Source: Deltaproteobacteria bacterium
GTDB lineage: Bacteria > Myxococcota_A > Polyangia > Nannocystales > Nannocystaceae
Direction: 5' to 3'
Length of the DNA stretch: 64,000 bases
NCBI GenBank assembly: GCA_016709225.1
Contig: JADJEE010000001.1
Span: 1,798,001-1,862,000, forward strand
The notes under the pieces were generated by a model. The model searched no databases. It had not been told where the DNA came from and saw nothing but the letters and a program-made list of their open reading frames with translations. Position numbers and translations under genes: made by a program. Of the stretch, positions 1 through 8,895 are shown one piece after another. Positions within the stretch are counted from its first letter, which is position 1. Every line of letters begins with the position of its first letter.

Positions 1-585
1 GCGCGCACCGGCGGCCACGGGCTCGCGGCCGACGACTTCCGCCAGCGCGTGCATGAGCGACTGTTCGTGGCGCCGCCGGGCGAGCCCGCGCGCATCGCCG
101 GCTACGGCGGTCGCGGCTCGCTGCGAAGCTGGGTGCGCGTCGCCGCCACGCGGGTGCTCATCGATCAGGCCCGCCGCGCCGCGCCCGTCGACGCGCCCGC
201 CCGCGACGAGCGCCTGTTCGATCGCGCCGCCGGCCCGGACGACGCCGAGCTCGACTACATGCGCCGCAGCTACGGCCCCGCGCTCGGCGAGGCCATGCGC
301 GAGGGCCTCGCGGCCCTGAGCCCGCGCCAGCGCAACCTGCTGCGGCAGCGGTACCTGCACGGGCTCGGCTGCGATCGACTCGCGACCATGTACGGGGTCC
401 ACCGCGCGACCGCGTTCCGCTGGCTCGAAGAGGCGCGCACGCAGCTGTTCGCGAACCTCCGCACCGCGCTGGGCCAGCGGCTGCAGATCGCCGAGCACGA
501 GCTCGACGCGGTGATCGATCTGCTCGCCAGCCGCGTCGACGTCAGCGTGCGACGCCTGCTGCAGTCCCGCATCGAGCCGTCGTGA
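1..585 (+). CDS. RNA polymerase sigma-70 family factor (5' end cut off)
   Basis: This is the C-terminal part of a sigma-70-like transcription factor. The reading frame is open from the first base of the window, so the true start lies upstream and the GTG at 49 is only an internal candidate. Region 2-like sequence is visible as 'GGRGSLRSWVRVAATR' followed by 'DQARR'. A region 4-type helix-turn-helix follows: 'LSPRQRNLLRQRYLHGLG', then 'LATMYGVHRATAFRWLEEAR'. The 'VHRATAFRWL' recognition helix is typical of a myxococcal sigma subfamily that differs from classical ECF factors. No anti-sigma gene follows; a short doubtful reading frame starts 6 bases downstream. Its regulon cannot be inferred. 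Confidence 0.85.
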   Translation, partial: ARTGGHGLAADDFRQRVHERLFVAPPGEPARIAGYGGRGSLRSWVRVAATRVLIDQARRAAPVDAPARDERLFDRAAGPDDAELDYMRRSYGPALGEAMREGLAALSPRQRNLLRQRYLHGLGCDRLATMYGVHRATAFRWLEEARTQLFANLRTALGQRLQIAEHELDAVIDLLASRVDVSVRRLLQSRIEPS

Positions 586-591
586 GGACGA

Positions 592-806
592 TGTCCGGCG
601 CCCTCGCGATCGTCGTCACCGAGGCCGAGCTGCGGGCACAGCCGCATCGCTGGCACCTGCGGCGGATCGAGGTGCGCGGGGTGTGGCACCTGGGGTTCGA
701 GCAATCGCCCCTCGCCGCGCGCTGGGCCGGCGACGCGTTTCGCGGTGGTGCTGCCGGGGCATCGCCTCGACGCCCCCGCGCGTCGCTTCGCCGCTATCCT
801 GCGAGG
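592..806 (+). pseudogene. Possible small truncated or frameshifted ORF after the sigma gene
   Basis: An ATG at 592 sits 6 bases after the sigma-factor stop, with a GAGG just upstream. About 45 codons then look protein-like ('RRIEVRGVWHLGFEQSPLA'), after which the composition becomes random in this frame. The frame runs without a stop into the lipoprotein gene that begins at 807, so either the small protein is broken near 735 or the whole stretch is non-coding leader. A one-base shift near 735 would continue as 'TRFAVVLPGHRLDAPARRF'. I do not recognise the family. The call rests only on the start context and amino-acid composition. Confidence 0.25.
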
Positions 807-1973
807 ATGCGACGCCACGCCCTCGCCCTGCTCACGGTCCCACTCGCGAGCGGCTGCTACCAAGGCGCCGCGACGGACACCGGCGACGGTGGCACGTCCA
901 CCGGCGAGGCCACGACGACCGCCACGACCGCGTCGAGCACCACGGCGCCGGGCAGCAGCACCACCGCGTCCACGACCACCGACGCCGGCACCACCACCGG
1001 CGTCGGTCCCGGCGACAGCAGCGGCGACGACGGCAGCGGCGGCGGCTCGAGCTCGACCGGCTACGACCCCGGGATCGAAGGCGACGGCGACTACGAGATC
1101 GGGCCCGACTACGTGGACGCGCCCGAGATCGTGCCCGGCGAGGGGGTGCCGCGCGGCGACATCTACCACTTCACGATGGACTCGGCCGACAGCGCGATCT
1201 TTCCCGGCGTGACCGGACCGTACACCCGCGACGTCTGGGTCTACGTGCCGCAGCAGTACGAGGACGGCACCGCGGCGCCGTTCATGCTCGTGCAGGACGG
1301 CGGTGGCTACCGCGACCTCACCAGCGCCACGCTCGACACCTTGATCGACGCTCAGGAGCTGCCGGCGATGATCGGCATCTTCATCAACCCGGGGCCCGGC
1401 GACGGCATGGGCAGCGAGCGAGGTCTCGAGTACGACCGCGTGTCCGAGGACTACACCAACTTCATCGAGACCGAGGTGCTACCGATCATTGCGCTGCAGC
1501 CCGAGATCGCCGCGGCCCACCCGGGGCTCGCGTTCACCGACGACCCGTGGGGCCGCGCGACCATGGGTGGCAGCTCGGGGGGCGCGTGCGCGTTCACGAT
1601 GGGCTGGCTGCGGCCGGATCTCTACCGCCGCATCCTCACCTACTCCGGCACGTTCGTGCGCCAGCACTCGAGCGACGACTACCCCAACGGCGCGTGGGAG
1701 TACCACGAGCACCTCATCGCCGAGGGCGACGAGCTGCCGCTGCGGGTGTTCCTCGAGGTCGGCGAGAACGACCTGAACCTCGACGGCAACTTCGGCGACG
1801 GCATGCACGACTGGGTCGCGGCCAACTACGCCATGGCGGCAGCGCTGGCGGCCAAGACCTATCACTACCGCTTCGTGTTCGCGCAGGCCGCCGGCCACGT
1901 CGACGGTCGCGTGCTGCGACAGACCCTGCCCGAGACGCTGCGCTGGCTGTGGCGCGGCTACCCGGTGGATTGA
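807..1973 (+). CDS. Esterase-like lipoprotein (enterochelin esterase/esterase D fold)
   Basis: A predicted surface or periplasmic lipoprotein hydrolase of 388 aa. The start at 807 is chosen because it gives a short lipoprotein signal ending 'LLTVPLASGC', with GAGG directly upstream; the frame is open further upstream without such a signal. A Thr/Ser/Gly linker covers roughly residues 20-90. The rest resembles alpha/beta-hydrolases of the enterochelin esterase group: 'RDVWVYVPQQY' (first strand), a nucleophile-elbow-like 'TMGGSSGGACAFTMGW' (GxSxG), 'VGENDLN' with an acid residue, and 'AAGHVDGRVLRQTLPETLRWLW' carrying the likely catalytic His. The substrate is unknown. A carbohydrate or ester role is likely by family, but this is inference. 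Confidence 0.75.
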   Translation: MRRHALALLTVPLASGCYQGAATDTGDGGTSTGEATTTATTASSTTAPGSSTTASTTTDAGTTTGVGPGDSSGDDGSGGGSSSTGYDPGIEGDGDYEIGPDYVDAPEIVPGEGVPRGDIYHFTMDSADSAIFPGVTGPYTRDVWVYVPQQYEDGTAAPFMLVQDGGGYRDLTSATLDTLIDAQELPAMIGIFINPGPGDGMGSERGLEYDRVSEDYTNFIETEVLPIIALQPEIAAAHPGLAFTDDPWGRATMGGSSGGACAFTMGWLRPDLYRRILTYSGTFVRQHSSDDYPNGAWEYHEHLIAEGDELPLRVFLEVGENDLNLDGNFGDGMHDWVAANYAMAAALAAKTYHYRFVFAQAAGHVDGRVLRQTLPETLRWLWRGYPVD

Positions 1974-2357
1974 CGCCCGCGCGCCGGTGCAGCTGCGCCT
2001 GTGCGCCCGGGCCTGCGGCGGCACGGGCGGCCGCGCGGTGCCGATCTCCGTGAGGTCGCGCGCGAGCGCGAGGGCGCGGAATCAGGCTCGGCGCGCGAGT
2101 GCGTGGTCGCGGTGCGCCCGCACGTGCCGTCGACGATCGCTCGGCACACCGCGGCGTTGCGCCCCACGCATGTGGGCGGCGCCGGCTCGCGAGCACCCTC
2201 CAGCCTCCAGCGTCGCGCGTGCCCGGGCGCGCGCCGCCAGGGGATTCGTCCGGCGGCGCAAAGGAAGCCATGGCTTTTCCGCCTCAAACCCACTAAATCT
2301 GGAGTTCGAACGACGTTGAGCTCGGACCGTCCGGCAGCGCGATCGGGACCCGCCGTC
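1974..2357. other. Intergenic region ahead of ppsR-bphP with a 12-bp palindrome
   Basis: No convincing gene is seen in these 384 bases, although frames are open by GC bias. The last 100 bases are clearly more AT-rich than the surroundings and hold a perfect palindrome, AAGCCATGGCTT, at 2265-2276. This is a plausible operator or promoter zone for the downstream pair. The classical PpsR site (TGT-N12-ACA) was searched for by eye and not found. An in-frame TTG at 2316 is an alternative ppsR start. Confidence 0.4.
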
Positions 2358-3662
2358 ATGACCCTCGCCAACTTCGCGCAACCCGATGTCACGTTGAGGC
2401 TCGACCTCGACGGCATCATCCGACGCGCCGACCTGTCCGAGGCGATGGGGGGCGAAGGTCTCGAGGCGTGGGTGGGTCGGCCGTGGGCGGAGACCGTGAC
2501 CGAAGGCGGCAACGCCCAGGTGCTGCGCATGCTCGACGACGCCCGAACCAGCGGCCTGTCGTCGTTCCATCAGGTGCGACAGCGCTTCCCGAGTGGCCTC
2601 GAGATCGCGCTGGAGTACGCCACCGTGCGGCTCGGCGAGGGCGGACTGATCGCGATCGGTCGCAGCCTCGAGGTGGTGTCCGAGCTGCGCGCGCGCTTCC
2701 TCGCCACCCAGACCTCGATGGAGCGCGATGCCTGGCGCCTCCGCGAGGTCGAGACTCGCTACCGGCTGCTGTTCGACGCGTCGGCCCAGCCGGTGCTGCT
2801 GATCGACGCCAACGACACGCGCGTGGTCGAGGCCAACCCGGCCGCGGTGCGGGCGCTCGGCCGGGTCAGCGACCTGCGACTGCTGCCCGAGCTCGCCGAC
2901 GACGATCGCGATGGCTTCGCGGCGACGCTCGAGCGGGTGCGCGAGCAGGGCAAGGCGCCTGGCGTCGTGGTGCACCTCGGACCCCATCGGCAGCCGTGGT
3001 TGGTGCGGGCCTCGCTCGTCGATGCCGGCTCGTCCGCGACCTTCGTGCTGCAGCTGTCGCCGACCGCGGCGACGCTCGAGCGCAGCGAGGGCCTGCCCGT
3101 CGAGGAGCTCATCGCGCGGCTGCCCGAGGGCTTCGTGGTCGTCGACGGTGAGGGTGTGATCCGCATGGCGAATCGTGCCTTCCGCGAGCTCGTGGCGCAG
3201 CCCGCCGATCCCGCGCTGGTGGGCCAACCCGTCGATCGCTGGCTCGCGCGGCCTGGGGCCGACCTCGTGGCGATCCGCGATCACGTCCACCGCAGCGGCG
3301 TGCTCAGTGGGTTCGCGAGCGCGTTGCGCCGCGCGAGCGGTGAGATCGAGGTCGAGCTGTCGGCCGTGACCACCGGCGAGTTCGTCGGCATCCTCGTGCG
3401 TCGGCGCAGTCGTTCGCTGCCCGCAGGCGCCCGCTCGGGGCCCGAGGCCAAGGCGTTGCTCCGCGAGATGGTGCAGGAGGCGGTCGCCTCGGTCGAGCAG
3501 AGCTGCATCGACGCGGTCGAGGAAATCGGACAGAGCGAGCGCGAAAGGGCTGCGCAGCTCCTGGCCATGCGACGCCGCGACCTCCACGACAAGCTCACCC
3601 GTCAGGCGTCGGAGACGGGGGCCGCCAACGACGAGCCCGATCCGACGCCGGGCGATGACTGA
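2358..3662 (+). CDS. ppsR: PpsR/CrtJ-type PAS-domain transcriptional regulator
   Basis: A 434-aa regulator with the layout of the PpsR/CrtJ family. An N-terminal PAS domain is followed by the linker 'ATQTSMERDAWRLREVETRY', which closely matches the Q-linker region of PpsR. Two further PAS domains begin near 'LLFDASAQPVLLIDAND' and 'LPEGFVVVDGEGVIRMANR'. A C-terminal Fis-type helix-turn-helix follows ('CIDAVEEIGQSERERAAQLL', then 'LHDKLTR'). Known PpsR proteins repress photosynthesis genes and respond to light or redox, some by binding a partner bacteriophytochrome. Here the usual TGxN of the HTH is diverged to IGQS, so DNA binding may differ. The gene overlaps the phytochrome gene by 8 bases, indicating co-translation. 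The ATG at 2358 is preferred; TTG 2316 is possible. Confidence 0.85.
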   Translation: MTLANFAQPDVTLRLDLDGIIRRADLSEAMGGEGLEAWVGRPWAETVTEGGNAQVLRMLDDARTSGLSSFHQVRQRFPSGLEIALEYATVRLGEGGLIAIGRSLEVVSELRARFLATQTSMERDAWRLREVETRYRLLFDASAQPVLLIDANDTRVVEANPAAVRALGRVSDLRLLPELADDDRDGFAATLERVREQGKAPGVVVHLGPHRQPWLVRASLVDAGSSATFVLQLSPTAATLERSEGLPVEELIARLPEGFVVVDGEGVIRMANRAFRELVAQPADPALVGQPVDRWLARPGADLVAIRDHVHRSGVLSGFASALRRASGEIEVELSAVTTGEFVGILVRRRSRSLPAGARSGPEAKALLREMVQEAVASVEQSCIDAVEEIGQSERERAAQLLAMRRRDLHDKLTRQASETGAANDEPDPTPGDD

Positions 3663-5844
3663 CGCGCTCCACGACGGACACGAGCCGGCCTTCGGTGAGG
3701 CGGACCTCTCCAATTGTGAACGCGAGCAGATCCACCTCGCGGGCTCGATCCAGCCCCATGGTGCGCTGCTGGTGGTGCGCGAGCCCGAGCTGCTGGTGGT
3801 GCAGGCCAGCGCCAACGCGCAGGCATTCCTGGGCCTCGTCGCCCCCCCGCTCGGTGCAAGGCTCGAACAACTGTGCCCCGACCTCGCGGCCCGCATCCGC
3901 GCGCACCTGGGCGATGCCCTCGACGTGCTGCCGGTCGCGGTGCGTTGTCGCGTCGGCGATCCGCCCACCGAGTTCGACGGCCTGCTGCACCGCCCGCCGG
4001 CCGGCGGACTGATCATCGAGCTCGAGCGGGCCGGCGCGGCGGTCGAGCTCGCTGGCGCGTTCGAGCAGGCCTTGCAGCGCATCGTGGCGTCGGCCTCGGT
4101 CCGCGTGCTGTGCGACGAGACCGCGCGGATCTTCCGTGGCATCACCGGCTACGACCGCGTCATGGTCTATCGCTTCGACGACGAGGGTCACGGCGAGGTG
4201 CTGTCCGAGCAGAAGGAGCCCAAGCTCGACCCGCTGCTCGGCAACCGCTATCCGGCCTCGGACATCCCGCAGATCGCCCGCCGGCTGTATGAGCGCAACC
4301 GCGTGCGCGTGCTGGTCGACGTCGAGTACGAGCCGGTGCCGATCCTGCCGCGGCTGTCACCGTTGACGGGTGGCGAGCTCGACATGTCGCTGTGCTTCAC
4401 GCGCAGCATGTCGCCCATCCACATCCAGTACCTCAAGAACATGGGCGTGTGCGCGACGCTGGTGGTGTCACTGCTGGTGGGCGAGCGGCTGTGGGGCTTG
4501 GTCGCCTGTCATCACTACCAGCCGCGCATCTTCCAGTACGAGCTGCGCGGGGTCTGCGAGCTGCTCGCCGAGGTCGTCGGCACCCGCATCGCCGCGCTCG
4601 AGAGCTTCGCCCAGTCCCAGGCCGAGCTCACCGTGCGCCGGCTCGAGCACCGCATGGTCGAGACCATCTCGCGCGACGGCGACTGGCGCAGCGCGTTGTT
4701 CGACAGCGCACAGTCGATCCTCGAGCCGGTCGGCGCCAGCGGTGCCGCGCTGCTGCTCGAGGACCAGGTCATGACCACCGGCGAGGTGCCCAGCACCGAT
4801 CAACTGCGCGAGATCGGTCGCTGGCTCGATCGCAAGGGCCTGGGCGAGAGCGGCGGGCCTGGCCTCTTCGCCACCGCGGCGCTCGCACTCGACGAGCCCG
4901 CCTTCGCGCCGCTGACGGGGGTCGCGAGCGGACTGGTCGCGGCCACGGTGTCGAACCAAGCCGGCGAGTACTTGGTGTGGTTCCGGCCCGAGCAGGTGCG
5001 CACGGTGACCTGGGGCGGCAACCCGTTCAAGCCGGTGATGATCGGCAACAGCCCCTCGGATCTGTCGCCTCGCCGCTCGTTCGCCAAGTGGCATCAGCTG
5101 GTCGAGGGTACCTCCGAGCCGTGGTCGCCGGCGTCGCTGACGACGGCGCGGCTCATCGGCGACACCGTCACGGACGTGCTGGTGCAGTTCCGATCGGTCA
5201 GCATGCTGATCGCACAGCACCAGCTCGACTTGGTGCGCGGTCAGGTGCAGAGCTCCGATCAGGCGGTGATCGTCGCCGACGCCGACACCCGGCTGCTGAT
5301 GACCAGCCAGGCCTTCGAAGCGCTGCTGCCCGCGGGAGCGGTCCAGCTCGAGCGACTCGAGGATCTTCCGCGGCTCTTCCACAGCCCCATGAAGGTGCTC
5401 CGACGGCTGCACGAGCTGGTGTCGCGGGCGCAGACCTGGCGCGGCGAGGCCGAGCTCATCACCCAAGACGGCGGTGCGCGTCCGGTGCTGGTCCGTGCCG
5501 ATCCCGTGTTCTCCGCGCCGCGCAAGGTGCTCGGGTTCGTGGTGGTGTTGTCGGACATGAGCGAGCGCAAGGCGGCGGATGCGGCCCGGCGGCGCCTGCA
5601 GGAGCGCATCGTCGAGACCCACCGATTCTCGGCTGGACGACTGTCGTCGCGCGCCGACCTGATCTACCAGCGCCTGCTCTCGTCGGTGGTCGAGAACGCC
5701 CAGCTCGCCGCACTCGAGATCACCGACGGCGTCGAGGTCTCGCGCATGGCCGAGCTCGTCGACAGCGTGCGCAGCTCCGTCGAACGATCGGCACAGCTGC
5801 TCGAGCTGCTGCTGCAGCACTCGGCGAGCCTGGATCGCGACTGA
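3655..5844 (+). CDS. bphP: Bacteriophytochrome with PAS output, no histidine kinase
   Basis: A biliverdin-binding red/far-red photoreceptor of 729 aa. The order is PAS (about 20-125), GAF (about 140-315), PHY (about 325-515), then a PAS-like output domain (about 530-640) and a helical tail. Chromophore signatures are intact: Cys21 in 'NCEREQIHLAGSIQPHG', 'PASDIPQIARR' with Asp203, His256 in 'SPIHIQY', 'ACHH' at 284-287 and the PHY-tongue 'PRRSF' at 472-476. There is no HisKA or HATPase domain. This matches the BphP1 type of purple bacteria, in which the PAS output binds PpsR2 rather than phosphorylating a regulator. The overlap with the ppsR-like gene supports such a partnership here. Direct evidence of binding is lacking. 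Confidence 0.92.
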   Translation: MTDALHDGHEPAFGEADLSNCEREQIHLAGSIQPHGALLVVREPELLVVQASANAQAFLGLVAPPLGARLEQLCPDLAARIRAHLGDALDVLPVAVRCRVGDPPTEFDGLLHRPPAGGLIIELERAGAAVELAGAFEQALQRIVASASVRVLCDETARIFRGITGYDRVMVYRFDDEGHGEVLSEQKEPKLDPLLGNRYPASDIPQIARRLYERNRVRVLVDVEYEPVPILPRLSPLTGGELDMSLCFTRSMSPIHIQYLKNMGVCATLVVSLLVGERLWGLVACHHYQPRIFQYELRGVCELLAEVVGTRIAALESFAQSQAELTVRRLEHRMVETISRDGDWRSALFDSAQSILEPVGASGAALLLEDQVMTTGEVPSTDQLREIGRWLDRKGLGESGGPGLFATAALALDEPAFAPLTGVASGLVAATVSNQAGEYLVWFRPEQVRTVTWGGNPFKPVMIGNSPSDLSPRRSFAKWHQLVEGTSEPWSPASLTTARLIGDTVTDVLVQFRSVSMLIAQHQLDLVRGQVQSSDQAVIVADADTRLLMTSQAFEALLPAGAVQLERLEDLPRLFHSPMKVLRRLHELVSRAQTWRGEAELITQDGGARPVLVRADPVFSAPRKVLGFVVVLSDMSERKAADAARRRLQERIVETHRFSAGRLSSRADLIYQRLLSSVVENAQLAALEITDGVEVSRMAELVDSVRSSVERSAQLLELLLQHSASLDRD

Positions 5845-5851
5845 CGGCCGC

Positions 5852-6478
5852 TCACGCGGGCTTGTGGGCGACGCAGATCTGGCCCTGCTGCCATGGCTCG
5901 AGCCACTGCGGCTCGTGCGTCGCCAGCATCGCGTCGCGATACTCCGGCCGCTGCGCGTCGTGCAGCACCAGCACACCGCCGGGCACCAGCAGCTCCCAGC
6001 CGGCCGCGATGCAGAAGCTCCGCGCGCGACCGTCGACCAGCACGAAGTCGAAGCGCTCGCCGAGGCTGCCGGGCTTCTCGACGTAGCTGCGCATGAGCGC
6101 GGGCTCCCGCTCACAGCGCAGGTGGAACGCCGACAACAGCTCGCGGCCGCGCTTGGGGCCCTCGCGCGAGACGTCCGGCGGCGCGACGTCGGACTCGACC
6201 AGGAAGAGCGACAGCCGCGGGTCGTCGATCTTCGCCCGCACGCGCTCGTACCAGCCGCGATCGTTCTCGACCGAGACCATGCGCTCGATGCTGGGGAAGC
6301 GCGTCAGGAACATGTGGGTCGAGCCGCCCGAGCCCCACTCGAGCACGCGCTTGGGCGCGAGCTTGGTCACGACTGCGGTGAGCTGCGCGAGCTCGTCGTC
6401 GTGCATGTAGACGCGCGGCGCCGCATCGGCCGACTCGCGTCCGAACAGGCGATTGCCGATCTCTTCGAGCCAGCCCAT
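5852..6478 (-). CDS. SAM-dependent methyltransferase-like protein
   Basis: A 208-aa protein with a class I methyltransferase fold. Motif I is visible as 'RVLEWGSGGSTHMFL', an acidic residue follows strand 2 in 'MVSVENDRGWYERV', and a strand-4 motif 'FDFVLVDGRARSFC' is followed by 'LLVPGGVLVLHDA'. The pattern resembles methyltransferases of the FkbM/class-24 kind that act on small molecules, but the substrate cannot be read from the sequence. The start at 6478 (MGWLEEIGN) is chosen because the frame upstream is Arg-rich noise. It is convergent with the phytochrome gene, with a gap of only 7 bases. Confidence 0.75.
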   Translation of the reverse strand: MGWLEEIGNRLFGRESADAAPRVYMHDDELAQLTAVVTKLAPKRVLEWGSGGSTHMFLTRFPSIERMVSVENDRGWYERVRAKIDDPRLSLFLVESDVAPPDVSREGPKRGRELLSAFHLRCEREPALMRSYVEKPGSLGERFDFVLVDGRARSFCIAAGWELLVPGGVLVLHDAQRPEYRDAMLATHEPQWLEPWQQGQICVAHKPA

Positions 6479-6674
6479 GGATGCGCGCGACCGTAGCGGA
6501 GCACGCGGCGCCGGACAAGCCGGGCGCCCGCAACGCGGACCGCTCGCGTGATGCTCGACACGCGGCCCCGTCAGGCCGCCCGCACGCGACCCCATGCTAG
6601 CCTCGGCGCCGATGCTCTGCCGCGGGCCCCTCGTGCGACCGCAAGGCGCGGCCGCGGCCCGCCGAGGCCGGTCG

Positions 6675-7604
6675 ATGGCACCGACACTGCTCGCCGCGTT
6701 GGCGCTCGCGGTCGTGGGGCTGGGTGCGACCGCGACGGCGCGCGCCGAGCCCGAGCACCGCGGGCCCGAGGAGGACCTCGGCTCCGAGCTGCCGCCGGGC
6801 GGCCGCGTGCTGCTGCCCGAGCGGCTCGACGTGCGCCGCAGCGCCAAGGGATCCGATCGCAGCGCCGCACCGCCGGGCTCGTCGGAGGCGCTGGCCGAGC
6901 TGGGCCTGCGCAGCGGTCGTGACGGTCGCCTGGTCTACACCGACGGCGCCGGTCGCTTCACCGCGATCATCGATCACGACGGCACGGTGTTCTTCGGCGA
7001 TCGCTACCGCCGGCCGCACCGTCGCAATCGCCAGCGCGGCCGCGGCCTGGGTCGCCCGCCCGAGGGCGCGCGCGGCTACAACCCGTTCATCGGCCTGCGC
7101 GTGCCGGGCCCCAGCGAGTGGGCGATCCGAGCGACGCGGCGTGACCCCGCGGCCTCGGCCAAGGCGCAGTTCCTCACGCGCACCGAGCCGCTGCGACGCA
7201 GGCTCGCGACCGCGGCGATCCGCGCGAGCTTGCAGCAGCGCCTGCACGCGCTGCCCGGCGAGCTCGCGGCGATCTGGTCCGCGCCGCAGTGGTCGCCGGC
7301 GCAGCGCCGCAAGCAGCTGTTCGCGCGTTGGGACGAGTGCGACGAGGCCGACGCCGAGACCACCACCGACGCTGCACAGGCCGACGCGATCGATCGCCTG
7401 CGCATCGATGCCGCGACCGCGGCCCGTGATCGGATCGAACGCTTCGTGCGCGAGCAGGCCCCGGCCGGCAGCGCCACCGCCTTCACCGCCGACGAGCTGC
7501 GTCGGCTCAACCGCAAGCGCAAGAGCCGACGCCCCTTCGAGCCCTACGCGCCCGCCGTCGCGTCCACCACCGCCACCGTCACCGTGCCGGAGCCCTCGCC
7601 ATGA
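6675..7604 (+). CDS. Hypothetical secreted Arg-rich protein
   Basis: A 309-aa protein with no recognised domain. A signal peptide is visible at the chosen start ('LLAALALAVVGLGATATARA'), with GAGG about 8 bases upstream; a start at 6612 is possible but would lengthen the n-region. After a variable segment there is a short strand-rich part ('GRLVYTDGAGRFTAIIDHDG') and then a charged helical region with 'RRRLATAAIRASLQQRLHAL'. The stop overlaps the start of the next gene by the ATGA arrangement, so the two are translationally coupled. A link to the PLP enzyme downstream is therefore likely but unexplained. Confidence 0.6.
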   Translation: MAPTLLAALALAVVGLGATATARAEPEHRGPEEDLGSELPPGGRVLLPERLDVRRSAKGSDRSAAPPGSSEALAELGLRSGRDGRLVYTDGAGRFTAIIDHDGTVFFGDRYRRPHRRNRQRGRGLGRPPEGARGYNPFIGLRVPGPSEWAIRATRRDPAASAKAQFLTRTEPLRRRLATAAIRASLQQRLHALPGELAAIWSAPQWSPAQRRKQLFARWDECDEADAETTTDAAQADAIDRLRIDAATAARDRIERFVREQAPAGSATAFTADELRRLNRKRKSRRPFEPYAPAVASTTATVTVPEPSP

Positions 7605-8776
7605 CCACGCCCGCCCCCGATGTCCCGCGCCTGGATCCCGACCTCGCCCGCTGGCGCGAGCAGTACCCGATCCTCGCCAAGACCCTCTACATGAACAGCA
7701 ACAGCATGGGCGCGATGCATGCGAGCGCCCCGGTCGCGCTCGCGGAGTACGCCGCGGGCTGGGCCGAGCACGGCGTGGAGTCGTGGGATCACTGGGTGAA
7801 GCAGGTCGAGCGCACGGCCGACAGCGCGGCGCGCCTGTTCGGCGGCACCCCCGGCGACACCGCGCTCAACCAGAACGTCGCGTACTTCCAGGCCGCGATC
7901 GCCAGCTGCCTCGACTTCTCGAAGGGCCGCAACAAGGTCGTGATGGAGGAGCTCTTGTTCCCCAACGTGATCTACGTGTGGGAGCGCTTCCGGGAGCTCG
8001 GCGCCGAGCTGGTGCTGGTGCCGAGCGACGACGGCATGACGGTGCCGACCGAGCGCATGCTCGCGGCCATCGACGAGCGCACCGCGATCGTGCCCTGCTC
8101 CCACGCGATCTACGTCTCGGGCGCGCTGCAGGACATCGGCGCGATCTGTGCGCGCGCCCGTGAGGTCGGGGCGCTCACGATGATCGACGTCTACCAGACC
8201 CTGGGCACGGTCCCGATCGACGCGCAGGCGTGGGGCGCCGACATGATCGTCGGCGGCAGCCACAAGTGGCTGTGCGGCGGGCCCGGCACCGCGTTCCTGT
8301 GGGTGCGGCCCGAGCTGCGCAAGACCCTGCGGCCGCGCACGACCGGGTGGTTCGCCCACGCCGATCCGTTCGCGTTCGAGCCGGCGCCGATCCGCCTGGC
8401 CGACGGGCCCTGGCGGCTGATGTCGGGCACACCGTCGATCCCCGCGTACTGCGTGGCCGAGCGCGCCTACCAGCCGCTGCACGAGATCGGCGTGCCGCGG
8501 ATCCGCGCGCACAACCTCGCGCTGTCGCAGATGATCATCGATCGCGCGCACGCGGCCGGCCTCACGGTGCACTCGCCGCTCGAGCACGCACGCCGCACGG
8601 GCTTCGTGGCGGTCGACTTCCCCGGCAGCGAGGCCGCCAGCAAGCAGCTGGTCGCCGAGGGCGTGAAGCACGACTGGCGCCCGGGCTGCGGGCTGCGACT
8701 CGGGCCCCACTTCTACAACACCGAGGATGACGTGCAGCGCACGATGGACCGCGGGGTCGCGCTCGCCAAGCGGTGA
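7601..8776 (+). CDS. Kynureninase-like class V aminotransferase family enzyme
   Basis: A PLP-dependent enzyme of 391 aa with fold-type I class V features. 'YMNSNSMGAMH' begins the active-site region, 'ALTMIDVYQTLGTVPID' carries the PLP-ring Asp196, and 'VGGSHKWLCGGPG' contains the Schiff-base Lys222. The 'K-W-L-x-GGPG' pattern and the overall length are shared with kynureninase and related lyases or desulfurases. A tryptophan-catabolism role is not supported by neighbours, because no kynurenine genes are nearby. It overlaps the upstream secreted-protein gene by 4 bases. The exact reaction is uncertain. Confidence 0.8.
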   Translation: MTTPAPDVPRLDPDLARWREQYPILAKTLYMNSNSMGAMHASAPVALAEYAAGWAEHGVESWDHWVKQVERTADSAARLFGGTPGDTALNQNVAYFQAAIASCLDFSKGRNKVVMEELLFPNVIYVWERFRELGAELVLVPSDDGMTVPTERMLAAIDERTAIVPCSHAIYVSGALQDIGAICARAREVGALTMIDVYQTLGTVPIDAQAWGADMIVGGSHKWLCGGPGTAFLWVRPELRKTLRPRTTGWFAHADPFAFEPAPIRLADGPWRLMSGTPSIPAYCVAERAYQPLHEIGVPRIRAHNLALSQMIIDRAHAAGLTVHSPLEHARRTGFVAVDFPGSEAASKQLVAEGVKHDWRPGCGLRLGPHFYNTEDDVQRTMDRGVALAKR

Positions 8777-8895
8777 CCTCGGTCACTGGTGCCATCGCCG
8801 GCATGCGTCCACAACCGAGGCGGGCGCGACCAACAGCGAGGTCCTGCCCGGCCGCTTGCGCCGCTTTTCCGCTTCACTTGGATTGGATCGAACCG

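Noticed and set aside
2358..5844. Evidence that this organism is phototrophic
   Set aside because: Only the regulator and photoreceptor are present. No bch, puf or crt gene is in the window, and phytochromes are common in non-phototrophs.
7601..8776. Naming the PLP enzyme kynU
   Set aside because: The KWLxGGPG motif is shared with other class V enzymes and no tryptophan-degradation genes are adjacent.
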